A DNA stretch of 40,552 bases from Kiritimatiellia bacterium (GTDB taxonomy: Bacteria > Verrucomicrobiota > Kiritimatiellia > CAIQIC01 > Lenti-01). Made by a program: the position numbers and the translations under genes. Within the stretch, counting starts at the first letter, position 1, and each line of letters opens with the position of its first letter. Location: the NCBI GenBank assembly GCA_028681135.1, contig JAQUJC010000027.1:1-40552 (forward strand), in the 5' to 3' direction. Shown here in pieces: positions 1 to 7,467 of the stretch. The notes below the pieces were generated by a model. It saw only the letters and a list, made by a program, of their open reading frames with translations. It was not told the DNA's origin and ran no database searches.

Positions 1-182
1 CTCCTGCTCGATTTCCACCCCCCCCCCCCCCCCCCCCCCGCCGCCAAGCCCTCATCGCCGATTGGGTACACCTCGGATTCCGCGCCGACCAGGTACGCAT
101 CCTGGAAGAAGACTACCTCCTCCGCCCCGGCCCCCGCGCCGCCCAAGCCCTAACCCGCATCGCCCACGCCCTCCACCCCTAA
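1..182 (+). CDS. C-terminal fragment of an unrecognised protein, cut by the window edge
   Basis: An open frame ends with TAA at 180-182. After the poly-C run it reads as a plausible globular C-terminus (ALIADWVHLGFRADQVRILE and so on, ending LTRIAHALHP). Before the run, the codons phased from base 1 read LLLDFHP, which looks more protein-like than the frame that continues after the run. The 22-base C run may therefore join two halves of one gene that are out of phase here. No family is recognised. The phase upstream cannot be settled with six codons. Confidence 0.45.
   Translation, partial: PARFPPPPPPPPRRQALIADWVHLGFRADQVRILEEDYLLRPGPRAAQALTRIAHALHP
18..39. repeat. Poly-C run, 22 bases
   Basis: Uninterrupted C22 within the truncated edge gene. 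A change of one base would alter the reading frame of the C-terminal part. It could be a contingency (slippage) tract or an assembly or sequencing artefact; the sequence alone cannot decide. Confidence 0.85.
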
Positions 183-209
183 CCGGCTGATTCCGCACGT
201 GGGACCAGG

Positions 210-335
210 AAAAGGGGTCATAATTTCGGGCTCATTTTCGCACTTTTTAGCTTCTTTGGAGCCCCGACGACCCCGTCGGGTCTCTTCCGGGACGGGGTCG
301 TCCCGGCTCCATTCGGATTGCCGTAAAAGGGGTCA
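210..335. repeat. Hairpin flanked by 11-bp direct repeats (REP/MITE-like)
   Basis: A 20-bp inverted repeat with two mismatches (arms 258-277 and 291-310, 13-nt loop) is flanked by exact direct repeats AAAAGGGGTCA at 210-220 and 325-335. No gene is seen between 183 and 457. The layout resembles a small non-autonomous mobile or REP-type element. The AAAAGGGGTCA motif recalls sequences bordering Y1-transposase (RAYT-like) elements in environmental genomes, but that link is from memory. It could also act as a terminator for the edge gene. Confidence 0.5.
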
Positions 336-457
336 GTTTCCGCAAAAACCTTGCACCCCATTTGCAACGCGCTCATGATGAGTCATCTCAATCAGGCGTA
401 GGGAATTCACTTCAAGGGATACCCACCGCTAACGCATTAACCCGAAGGAAAGAAAAA

Positions 458-835
458 ATGCCCGAATTACCAGAAGCAATTAGTAAAGCATGGGATGATC
501 GTAAGGGACCTGTCATTTTTACCACGGTGGATAACCAGGGGGTGCCCAATGCTATCTATGCAACGTGTGTGAGCAAATATGATGAAAGTTCAATCGTCAT
601 TGCGGACAATTACTTTGATAAAACACAGAAGAATATCCTCGCGGGGAGCCAAGGGTCTGTTCTTTTTATGACCAATACGGACAAGGCATTCCAACTTAAA
701 GGCACCATTGAATATCACAAGGACGGCGCCGTCTTTGAGGATATGAAGCGCTGGAACCCTCAGCAGCATCCCGGACATGCCGCGGCGGTATTAAAGGTGG
801 GTGCCGCCTATTCGGGTGCCACAAAATTGCTATAG
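458..835 (+). CDS. Pyridoxamine 5'-phosphate oxidase-family (FMN-binding split-barrel) protein
   Basis: A 125-residue protein with the small flavin-binding split-barrel pattern: MPELPEAISKAWDDRKGPVI, then the strand signature VIFTTVDNQGVPNAIYATCV, IVIADNYFDKTQKNI and a C-terminal AAAVLKVGAAYSGATKLL. Members of this family bind FMN or a related cofactor as dimers; the substrate is unknown. The start at 458 is chosen over an in-frame ATG about 96 bases upstream because AAGGAA (445-450) sits 7 nt before it and the conserved family N-terminus begins there. It stands alone: the next genes are on the other strand. Confidence 0.85.
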   Translation: MPELPEAISKAWDDRKGPVIFTTVDNQGVPNAIYATCVSKYDESSIVIADNYFDKTQKNILAGSQGSVLFMTNTDKAFQLKGTIEYHKDGAVFEDMKRWNPQQHPGHAAAVLKVGAAYSGATKLL

Positions 836-855
836 GCGCACCGGGAAACAGAGCG

Positions 856-1242
856 TCAGTATTGCACGCTCACTTTGCGAAGTAGAACATCGCCGTTGTA
901 GGCGTTGAAGATGAGGTCTTTGCCGTTCGGGGCTTGATTGACGTTCCAAGTGGCCGTTTCCCAGTCGTCGCTGGTGACATAGACGCGCCGTCCGCCGTCG
1001 AAGGTTTGGCTTTCGCGGCCAAACCGGGCATTGATGAAGGTGTCGTTACCCCCCCGCACCCGCTGGATTTCCACCGTGATGGTTTTGACCATGCGCTCCT
1101 CCAATGTCACTCGCCATTGTCCCATGCGCGCATTGGGCTCGAAGGTTTGGCGCGATCTTTTCCTGGCCGAGGCCTCCACCGGAAATGCCATTACCGCGGC
1201 AATACTCACCAACGCCATCCATCGTATCCAATTTGTCTTCAT
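856..1242 (-). CDS. Small secreted protein of unknown function
   Basis: A 128-residue protein with a basic N-terminus and a hydrophobic stretch (WMALVSIAAVMAFPVEASA) that fits a Sec signal peptide cleaved after ASA. The mature part is short, basic then beta-rich (QWRVTLEERMVKTITVEIQR, RRVYVTSDDWETATWNV, DVLLRKVSVQY), suggesting a small beta-sandwich. No family is recognised. It lies 36 bp downstream of the next minus-strand secreted gene, so the two may be co-transcribed. Confidence 0.7.
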   Translation of the reverse strand: MKTNWIRWMALVSIAAVMAFPVEASARKRSRQTFEPNARMGQWRVTLEERMVKTITVEIQRVRGGNDTFINARFGRESQTFDGGRRVYVTSDDWETATWNVNQAPNGKDLIFNAYNGDVLLRKVSVQY

Positions 1243-1278
1243 GTTGTGTCTTTCGGGGGGTTGCCTGAATCTCCCGGA

Positions 1279-2379
1279 CTAGCGGGATTGCTGGATGATA
1301 TACAACATCAGATCGACCACCGGCTGGGCCAGAAACAGCCGAGCGCGTTCCCGGGACCGTCCGTCCTCGACCAATCCCCATCTGTTTTTTTTGAAGCTGT
1401 AGAGATCGCTGTCGATCCGGATCACGCCGCTGTTGCCTTCGATGGGTTGGTTGAGCACGGCTCCCAAATTGCCAGGCGGATATCCCAAGATGCGCTGCGT
1501 GCCACGGGCTACAAAAAAGCCCACTTCCCATGTCGAATTTCCCTTTCGTCCGTCGTTTACCAGATCGTACAAACTCCAGTCGGCCGAATAGGCGGTTGGA
1601 TGCCGCAGCCACCGGTCGGGCCGTGTCGTGCTGTCTGATAACTGCACCGCCACCACCTGGTTGTCAAAATCTGTCACCAGCGTCAGGCGGGTCATCCCGC
1701 CTTCGAAGTGGCCAGCAAATTCATGAGCAAAAAAACTACTGGGCGGGAAAAGCGCACCGGAGAGGTTTTTTCTAGAAGAACGTCCGAGGCCGAGCAGTTT
1801 TTTAGCCTTATTGACAGGCATCAGATAGGTCACTTTGCCCCAGAGGGTGATATCCTGCCAGCGCCGATCAAGTTTGGGGCTGCCACATTTGGCCAGAAGC
1901 CGGGCGGCATCGCGGTGGGTGATGGTGCCGCGTCCCAGCCGGTGCTGCCAGTGCGAGGCCATCGTCAGTTGGATGCCGGGCCGGGGCGGAGTAGCCGGCG
2001 GCGGCTTGGGGGGCGCCGCCGGTGCCACCGCCGGACGCGATACCGGCGGGGGCGATGGCGCGGATGCCGGTGCGGCAGATTTCACCCGGCTGAATTCAGG
2101 TGGCACCGCCGGGGCTTTCACCACATCGAATTCGATCCGGGTGATGTTGCCCTGGCTGGTGGAGGCTTTCACCCCGTTGGCCAACTGCACCGTGAAAATA
2201 CCGTTTTCAAATCCCAATATTTTGCACTCGTGAACGACGCCGGACTTGAAGGTGATCCGGTGTTGTCCCCAGGCGGTGGCCGAGAGCCCCACCATCAGCA
2301 AAGCGCTCAGAAGGCAATGCCTGACGCCGCCGAACCCTGTTGCCAAAGAATCGTTGTCCCGTTGTAAAGGGGAGTGCAT
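1279..2379 (-). CDS. Secreted protein with LSm-like N-terminal module and proline-rich linker
   Basis: A 366-residue protein. A hydrophobic segment near residues 20-38 (CLLSALLMVGLSATAWGQ) looks like a signal peptide preceded by a long polar stretch, so the true start may lie further in. Residues about 40-85 (HRITFKSGVVHECKILGF, then IFTVQLANGVK, then ITRIEFDVV) resemble a small SH3/LSm-like barrel also seen in the LamG gene at 19411-20418. A Pro/Ala-rich linker (about 95-135) leads to a C-terminal domain of unknown type with aromatic-rich beta strands. There is no clear ribosome binding site at the first ATG. Function unknown; envelope location inferred. Confidence 0.7.
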   Translation of the reverse strand: MHSPLQRDNDSLATGFGGVRHCLLSALLMVGLSATAWGQHRITFKSGVVHECKILGFENGIFTVQLANGVKASTSQGNITRIEFDVVKAPAVPPEFSRVKSAAPASAPSPPPVSRPAVAPAAPPKPPPATPPRPGIQLTMASHWQHRLGRGTITHRDAARLLAKCGSPKLDRRWQDITLWGKVTYLMPVNKAKKLLGLGRSSRKNLSGALFPPSSFFAHEFAGHFEGGMTRLTLVTDFDNQVVAVQLSDSTTRPDRWLRHPTAYSADWSLYDLVNDGRKGNSTWEVGFFVARGTQRILGYPPGNLGAVLNQPIEGNSGVIRIDSDLYSFKKNRWGLVEDGRSRERARLFLAQPVVDLMLYIIQQSR

Positions 2380-2508
2380 GACGCGAGTGTGTCAGACCCT
2401 ACGGATCAGGTCAAGATAAGGCGCCGACAACTTGCAACTGGCACAGATTTCCCGTTTGAGAGATGCGAAACAGCTCGTTTGCTGACCTAGCCTGGATTAT
2501 AATGCAGG

Positions 2509-3633
2509 CTAGTCAAGCGCCGTGGCCAAGGCCTGCATCGTATAGGCGGTTACCAAGTTGGGATCGGCTTCCCACCAGCGGTTGTTGTCGTTGACCCAGA
2601 ATCCGCCAGGCTGCTGCAAGTCAACCAATCGGCGGATGACTGCCTCGCGCCAGACAACGGTGCTGCCATCGGGCCGTTCCAGAGTCGCATCACCAGCCGC
2701 CGTGAGGCTCTTCGTCAGCACATTGAAGAAGTAGTAAAGCCCTTCCGCGCCCATGCCGGGATTCTCGTCCAGGGACCAGTGACGCATGGCCCAATCTTTG
2801 GCGGCCTGCACCCGTTCATCCTGCTCGTCCACCTCGGCATAGATCAGCGATAGCAGGCCGGCGTAGGTCATGCTGCCATAGGAGCGCAGCACCACTCGCC
2901 CCTCATCATTGGTGCGTGAGGCTCCGCCACCGGGGGTATAGGCGAAGCCGCCGCGGTCGTCATCGCTGTCGCTGCGCCACGTGTTGGTATTCACCCCGGG
3001 CAGATTTTGGATTTGGGCCAGGAATTCCTGTGCGGCACCCCAATCCAGATCCGCACGTGCAGCGCCATCGGCCCGCAAGTCCTCAACATTCTCGGTCAGT
3101 CGCATGGCCTCGTAGGCCATGTAACTGTTGGATAAATCCGCGTATTCCCGGTTCTGATCGGCATCATAACCCATGCCGCCTCGGTAAGAACCAGAGCCCA
3201 GATACTGCATTTGGGCCAGATAGGTACGGGCATTCTGAATCACCGGCACCAATTCGGGGCGGTCGAGGGCATGCAGGGCGGCCATACAAATGGCCGTGTT
3301 GTAGTTGGCCAGCCCCCCGCCCTTGCGCTGCATGGTGGGCGTGCGCCAGATGGACCCGTCCTCTTGCACGCTCGTCAAGATGTAGACCATTGCGCGATTG
3401 ATGGCGTCGGCGTAGGTGGCCGCATCGGCTTTCTGCAAGGCACCCATCGCCAGTGCCGACATGGCCGGCGAATCCGGCAATCCCCAATAACCGTCAGGCT
3501 GCTGCTGCGCCGCAAGCCATTCTGCGCCGCGGGCCAACGCGGCGCGGGCTTCCAGTTCCAGCTCTTGCGGCAATTGCGCGCCCGCACTCAAGACCATCCC
3601 CAGCACCAAACTGCCAATCCACCATTTCTTCAT
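2509..3633 (-). CDS. Secreted squalene-cyclase/prenyltransferase-like alpha-toroid protein
   Basis: A 374-residue protein with a signal peptide (KKWWIGSLVLGMVLSAGAQ). It carries repeated turn motifs typical of the terpenoid cyclase/prenyltransferase alpha6-alpha6 toroid: QQQPDGYWG (43-51), VQEDGSIW (89-96), RGGMGYD, RGGFAYTPGG (227-236) and LQQPGGFWVND (339-349). A DSDD tetrad at 222-225 matches the class II cyclase DxDD pattern, but it sits in a GGF turn and is probably structural. Length is about half that of hopene cyclase, so a hopanoid enzyme is unlikely. The start at 3633 is preferred over 3642 because AGGA lies 8 nt upstream. It is divergent from the ECF sigma gene and 148 bp away. Confidence 0.8.
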   Translation of the reverse strand: MKKWWIGSLVLGMVLSAGAQLPQELELEARAALARGAEWLAAQQQPDGYWGLPDSPAMSALAMGALQKADAATYADAINRAMVYILTSVQEDGSIWRTPTMQRKGGGLANYNTAICMAALHALDRPELVPVIQNARTYLAQMQYLGSGSYRGGMGYDADQNREYADLSNSYMAYEAMRLTENVEDLRADGAARADLDWGAAQEFLAQIQNLPGVNTNTWRSDSDDDRGGFAYTPGGGASRTNDEGRVVLRSYGSMTYAGLLSLIYAEVDEQDERVQAAKDWAMRHWSLDENPGMGAEGLYYFFNVLTKSLTAAGDATLERPDGSTVVWREAVIRRLVDLQQPGGFWVNDNNRWWEADPNLVTAYTMQALATALD

Positions 3634-3781
3634 AAAACACATCCTGTTCTAATTTTCTTCAATATACCCATACAAACGCTTGAAATTCAATCAGGGTTCA
3701 TTCTATCCCCGATTCTCTTGTCCCTTGTCCCTCGCGCAAATTGCTTTTCTTTTTGCGCCGCTGATTCAACAATGGGGCTTC
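3634..3781. promoter_or_regulatory. Divergent promoter region between the secreted toroid gene and the ECF sigma gene
   Basis: This 148-bp gap separates two divergently transcribed genes and must hold both promoters. Visible elements are the short palindrome TTGAAATTCAA (near 3679-3689) and a 7-bp hairpin GCGCAAA/TTTGCGC (3734-3740 with 3752-3758) in the leader of the sigma gene. No convincing sigma-70 boxes are seen. ECF autoregulation is a reasonable inference but no promoter consensus can be fixed from one copy. Confidence 0.4.
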
Positions 3782-4333
3782 ATGTCCGATTCCGCCCAAC
3801 CCGACCCCGATGACTTTGCCCTCATGGCGCGGGTACGCGAGGGCGATGAGGTGGCGTTTCGCCAACTCGTCGAACGGCATCAGCGCCCCCTCTTGAACTA
3901 TTTTGCCCGCATGGGCGCTTTTACTCATAACGAGGACCTCGCCCAGGACACATTATTGCGCCTATGGAACTATCGAAAAAAATACAAGCCGACCGCCAAG
4001 TTTACCACGTTTCTCTACACCTTGGCGCGGCACGTGTGGCTGGACCACATTCGCAAGCAGAACCGGTTCAAACTGTTCCGCGAGCGGTATCGCGAAGAAA
4101 TGCCCGCCTCGACCGATGGCGGCCTGGGGCGGCTGCGCAACAAGATCGACATCCAGGCGGCGCTCAGCCAACTTTCCCCCAAACTGCGCGAAACCCTCAT
4201 CCTGACCGTGCAGCCCGGTCTCACCTACGACGAGATCGCGAAGGTGCTGTGCATTCCCGTGGGGACCGTCAAATCTCGCGTCTTCAATGCCTTGGCTACG
4301 TTGCAGGAGAGGATTCATGATCCCTCCGCCTGA
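3782..4333 (+). CDS. ECF-family RNA polymerase sigma factor
   Basis: A 183-residue protein with sigma region 2 (about 20-92: AFRQLVERHQRPLLNYFARM, DLAQDTLLRLW, FTTFLYTLARHVWLDHIRK) and region 4 (about 122-175: LSPKLRETLILTVQPGLTYD followed by EIAKVLCIPVGTVKSR, a helix-turn-helix). No region 3 is present, as expected for ECF factors. The start at 3782 is chosen because the family N-terminus begins there; an upstream in-frame ATG adds 34 residues of low-complexity leader. The gene overlaps the next by 17 nt, placing the anti-sigma-like partner in the same operon. Confidence 0.93.
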   Translation: MSDSAQPDPDDFALMARVREGDEVAFRQLVERHQRPLLNYFARMGAFTHNEDLAQDTLLRLWNYRKKYKPTAKFTTFLYTLARHVWLDHIRKQNRFKLFRERYREEMPASTDGGLGRLRNKIDIQAALSQLSPKLRETLILTVQPGLTYDEIAKVLCIPVGTVKSRVFNALATLQERIHDPSA

Positions 4334-5033
4334 CCCCTTGCAGGATTCGCGATTTGCCGCCTTGCGTGCCCGCTTGGAAGCCCTCGCGGCACCCGAGCCG
4401 TCCGCGGATTTCACTGACCGCGTGATGGCGCGAGTGCGGGCAGCGTCGACATCGCGCTGGTCCTGTTCCTCGGTGGCGCTGCGCACCGCCGCCGCCCTGG
4501 TCGTCTTGCTGTCACTGTATGTCTTGCACACCGCCCGGCAAAGACAAGTGGCCTCCCTGCCCCCCTCCCCGGTGGAGATTCTGATGGCGTCCCAACGGGG
4601 AGATGGCGGATGGTCAGCCGATGCCGCCCAGATGCGCCCTCGTTACGATACGGGCGTCACTGCTCTCGCTGTCTTGGCCCTCATCCAGTCTGATCCCCAT
4701 CCCTTAGACGAGGGCCCGCGGGAAGCGGCTATTCGCGCCGGCCTGCACCATTTGCTGCGTCAACAGACTCCCGATGGTCGTTTGGCGGCTGATTTCTCCG
4801 GCGGGGCATTCACGCACTATCTCGCAACAAAGGCGATGGAATCCGGCGCCGCGCTTCCGGGTGCCGATCCGGCCTGGCACGCAGCAGCGCACCGGGCCAA
4901 GCCCCATCTTCCATCTGCAACCCAAATGGCCACCCTCAACCACCATCTGGCCAATCCCGCGGTTTTTCCCGCGCGCTGGGCTGAGGCGGGCGGGGCCGCC
5001 ACCCACACGGCCCTCCACTTGCTCCAGCGCTGA
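4317..5033 (+). CDS. Membrane anti-sigma-like protein with a squalene-cyclase-like extracytoplasmic domain
   Basis: A 238-residue protein. Residues 1-50 are cytoplasmic and include SADFTDRVMARVRAA, the kind of segment seen before the membrane helix of many ECF anti-sigma factors. A single membrane helix spans about 53-70 (VALRTAAALVVLLSLYVL). The outer part holds toroid-type turns ASQRGDGGW (91-99), RQQTPDGRL (147-155) and helices such as TGVTALAVLALIQ. It starts inside the sigma gene (overlap 17 nt) with GGAGAGGA upstream. Binding to the sigma factor is inferred from position and layout; no zinc-binding HxxxCxxC motif is seen. The same repeat type occurs in the divergent secreted protein. 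Confidence 0.8.
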   Translation: MIPPPDPLQDSRFAALRARLEALAAPEPSADFTDRVMARVRAASTSRWSCSSVALRTAAALVVLLSLYVLHTARQRQVASLPPSPVEILMASQRGDGGWSADAAQMRPRYDTGVTALAVLALIQSDPHPLDEGPREAAIRAGLHHLLRQQTPDGRLAADFSGGAFTHYLATKAMESGAALPGADPAWHAAAHRAKPHLPSATQMATLNHHLANPAVFPARWAEAGGAATHTALHLLQR

Positions 5034-5312
5034 CCTCTCCCCCGTGTTTCCCCCAGCAAACCCTGCATCCCCACCCCCCAAATATCGGCTTAGATAGCGC
5101 CAAGAGTTAACAAACTATGCATCAATGAAATGTTTAAGACTTTGTTAATCTTCAGTTGTATATACCTGTATATTAATAGGATAACTTTTATGACTAACCA
5201 CAGAGTTAATTAACTCTGTGGAAAACCACGCTAAAATATTCCAAGATATGAAGCAGTGTTAAGAATCCCCCCCCCCTTTGGTTGCGGCGATGCCGCGCGG
5301 TGGGCAGCATCT
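5034..5312. other. Convergent intergenic AT-rich island with a perfect 24-bp palindrome and poly-C run
   Basis: Between two convergent genes lies a markedly AT-rich stretch (about 5095-5265) in an otherwise GC-rich window. It holds a perfect 24-bp palindrome at 5198-5221 (half-site CCACAGAGTTAA) whose end overlaps TGTGGAAAA, the complement of a DnaA-box-like TTTTCCACA. A C10 run follows at 5267-5276. No gene is seen. It may terminate both flanking transcripts or serve as a protein-binding site. Confidence 0.6.
5267..5276. repeat. Poly-C run, 10 bases
   Basis: Intergenic C10 preceded by AGTGTTAAGAAT. A C13 run at 12242-12254 is preceded by the similar AAGTGTTAAT, so the two tracts share their left flank. 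Confidence 0.8.
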
Positions 5313-5843
5313 TCAAAGAATGGCAAATAGTTTCGCCACTTTGGCGGGCAGGGCATCGCGCGTGGCGATGCCAACGTCGACGCGTTTCGCGGCGTGGCCG
5401 GCGGCACCGAGTTGGGCCAGCCAGCCCTCAAGTGCACGGCGTTGAATGACCGCCAAGACGGGCGTAGGGCCTTGGAAGAGGTTGGCGAGGGCTTGGGCAA
5501 ATGGGGCGGCATTCCTTTCGATCAGTCCCAGTTCGTCGATCACGACTGGATGCCCGTCGGCGGCGGGTTGTAGGCTGGCCATGGCTGCGCGGTTGAAAAT
5601 GGACGCATCGAGGTCATAGGGCAGCCCGCCAGGTTGAGCGGGCTGCGCCACGCGACGGGCGATGGGGTGGATGTTGCCCGACCAGGTTTCCAGAAATAAC
5701 ACCGCCCCCCCCCGCTCGGCTTGGCCCCAATGGGTGAAAAACCCCCCGGGGTGCTGCCAGCCCAGCCGGGCCATGGTGGCGCGAATGACCGTGCTCTTGC
5801 CACTGCCAATGTCGCCGCTGACGATGACGTTTGGGCCGCTCAC
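5313..5843 (-). CDS. P-loop NTPase, THEP1-like (nucleoside-triphosphatase family)
   Basis: A 176-residue NTPase with Walker A GDIGSGKST near the N-terminus and a Walker B-like strand VVIDELGLIER. The order and length fit the small THEP1-type nucleotide phosphatase family; the biological substrate is unknown. GTG at 5843 is chosen: AGGAG (5848-5852) precedes it and the start then falls just after the murJ stop, whereas the longer ATG form would overlap murJ by about 60 bases. It is the last gene of the nth-murJ string. A C9 run (5705-5713) lies inside the gene. Confidence 0.78.
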   Translation of the reverse strand: MSGPNVIVSGDIGSGKSTVIRATMARLGWQHPGGFFTHWGQAERGGAVLFLETWSGNIHPIARRVAQPAQPGGLPYDLDASIFNRAAMASLQPAADGHPVVIDELGLIERNAAPFAQALANLFQGPTPVLAVIQRRALEGWLAQLGAAGHAAKRVDVGIATRDALPAKVAKLFAIL

Positions 5844-5850
5844 AGGGCTC

Positions 5851-7467
5851 CTAAGGCTGCCCTGCGGGGGGGATGCTCGCGGACTTCGCTTGCTTGCGCG
5901 TGCGCAGGGCATCGGACACGAAGGTCAATTCAGGGAAACGGAAGACCCGGGCAATGGCAAAATATGCCGCTATGCCCAGCGCAATTGCCAGCGGCACCCC
6001 GATCCACTGGGCGAGCTTGTGGGGCCAATGGAGATACAGCAGTGACGTCAGGGACTGTTCGCTATAAAACGCCACTGCGCCCATGACAACTGACGCACCC
6101 AGGGCACGGAACAAGCCGGTCAGGATGCGGCGCAGTCCAAGGGGGCCCAGTCGGCGACGCAACAGGAGCGCGAGCGTGACGCCATTGATGCCTTCGGCAA
6201 TGACCGTCGACAGGGCCAGTCCCGCGTGCTTCCAATAGTTGTCGACCGTCAGCACCACCACCACATTCAGGGACAGGTTCAGCAGGACACAGGCCATTCC
6301 GACCTTGACCGGGGTCCGGGTATCCTGCAACGCATAGAAGGCGGGCACACATACCTTGGCCAGGCAAAACACGATCAATCCGGGGGCATAAAAGCTCAGG
6401 GCCCGAGCCGTTAGCACTGTGCTTTGGGCATCAAAACTGCCCATTTCAAAAATCATTTGTACGATGGGCTTTGACAAGACCAGCAGGCCCACAGCCGCCG
6501 GAGTCATCACAAACAAGAGCGTCCGTAAGCCATGGTGAATGGCGTCATTCATTTCCCGGAATTTGCGCTGTGTGGCGAAATCGGAAAGCACCGGCAGCAG
6601 CACGGTGCCCAAGGCCGTGGCCAGAATGCCCTGGGGCAGATAAATCAGCCGTTCTGCAAAAAACAGGGTTGCCGGGGCCCACCCGCCTACCCAGCGCAAG
6701 GCGATGAAGCTGTTGATGAGGACGTTGACCCGGTTTATGGCCAGTCCCAAGGCGGAGGGGCCCATCAGCCGGAAGACTTTTTTTACGCGTGGATCGCGCC
6801 AATCGGTATCGACGCCCGGTCGCCATCCCACCCGGAACAGGGCGGGCATTTGATAGACGAACTGCACGATGCCGCCGACCAGGACGGTCCAGGCCAACGC
6901 CTGTATCTGGTATTCGAGGCCGCCGCGCACCAGAGGCACGATGAACAAAACCGACAAAATCCAGGTGATATTAAGCAGCGCGGGGGTAAAAGCCGAAACC
7001 GAAAACTTTCGATACGCATTCAGCACGGCCATGCCCAGAGCCGCCATACAGATAAAGAAGACATAGGGCAGCATGATGCGGGCCAGGGGCAGGACCGCCG
7101 CGGTTTCCTCCCCGAGCCCTCCCCGGGACATTGCCAGAGAGAGCCCGATTATTCCGGTCAGGACAATGGCCACCAGTACCACGCCGACCAGCGTGAAAAC
7201 TCGGCGGGCCAATAGCCACGCCTCGGTCTCCCCTTTCTGTCGCCGCGCCTCCATGAAAACCGGGACAAAGGCAGATGACAGCGCCCCCTCGCCAAACAGA
7301 GCCCGGAACAGATTGGGGATGCGGAACGCGACAATAAACGATGAAAAAAACAGGGAGGTGCCGAAAATCCGGGCCGTCAGCATATCCCGAATCATTCCCA
7401 GCACACGGCTGAGCATCGTGAAGCCGCCAACGGTAAAGGCGTACCGGATAATATTATGGTTTTTCAC
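5851..7467 (-). CDS. murJ: Lipid II flippase MurJ
   Basis: A 538-residue polytopic membrane protein of the MurJ/MviN family, which flips the peptidoglycan precursor lipid II across the inner membrane. Visible family segments are IRYAFTVGGFTMLSRVLGMI, RDMLTARIFGTS, FRIPNLFRALFGEGALSSAF, VPVFMEARR and VCVPAFYALQDTRTPVKVGM. About 14 hydrophobic segments can be counted, the usual number. GTG at 7467 is chosen because the conserved N-terminus starts there and GAAGA lies upstream; this start overlaps the end of nth by 14 nt, implying translational coupling. Confidence 0.95.
   Translation of the reverse strand: MKNHNIIRYAFTVGGFTMLSRVLGMIRDMLTARIFGTSLFFSSFIVAFRIPNLFRALFGEGALSSAFVPVFMEARRQKGETEAWLLARRVFTLVGVVLVAIVLTGIIGLSLAMSRGGLGEETAAVLPLARIMLPYVFFICMAALGMAVLNAYRKFSVSAFTPALLNITWILSVLFIVPLVRGGLEYQIQALAWTVLVGGIVQFVYQMPALFRVGWRPGVDTDWRDPRVKKVFRLMGPSALGLAINRVNVLINSFIALRWVGGWAPATLFFAERLIYLPQGILATALGTVLLPVLSDFATQRKFREMNDAIHHGLRTLLFVMTPAAVGLLVLSKPIVQMIFEMGSFDAQSTVLTARALSFYAPGLIVFCLAKVCVPAFYALQDTRTPVKVGMACVLLNLSLNVVVVLTVDNYWKHAGLALSTVIAEGINGVTLALLLRRRLGPLGLRRILTGLFRALGASVVMGAVAFYSEQSLTSLLYLHWPHKLAQWIGVPLAIALGIAAYFAIARVFRFPELTFVSDALRTRKQAKSASIPPAGQP

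Noticed and set aside
222..225. DxDD motif of the secreted toroid protein as proof of hopene cyclase activity (residues 222-225 of the protein at 2509-3633)
   Set aside because: The tetrad lies in a GGF turn, the protein is about half the cyclase length and it is secreted, so enzyme identity is not supported.
934..1638. Plus-strand frames across the two secreted hypothetical genes
   Set aside because: They lack ribosome binding sites and domain signals; the minus-strand frames have signal peptides and coherent domains.
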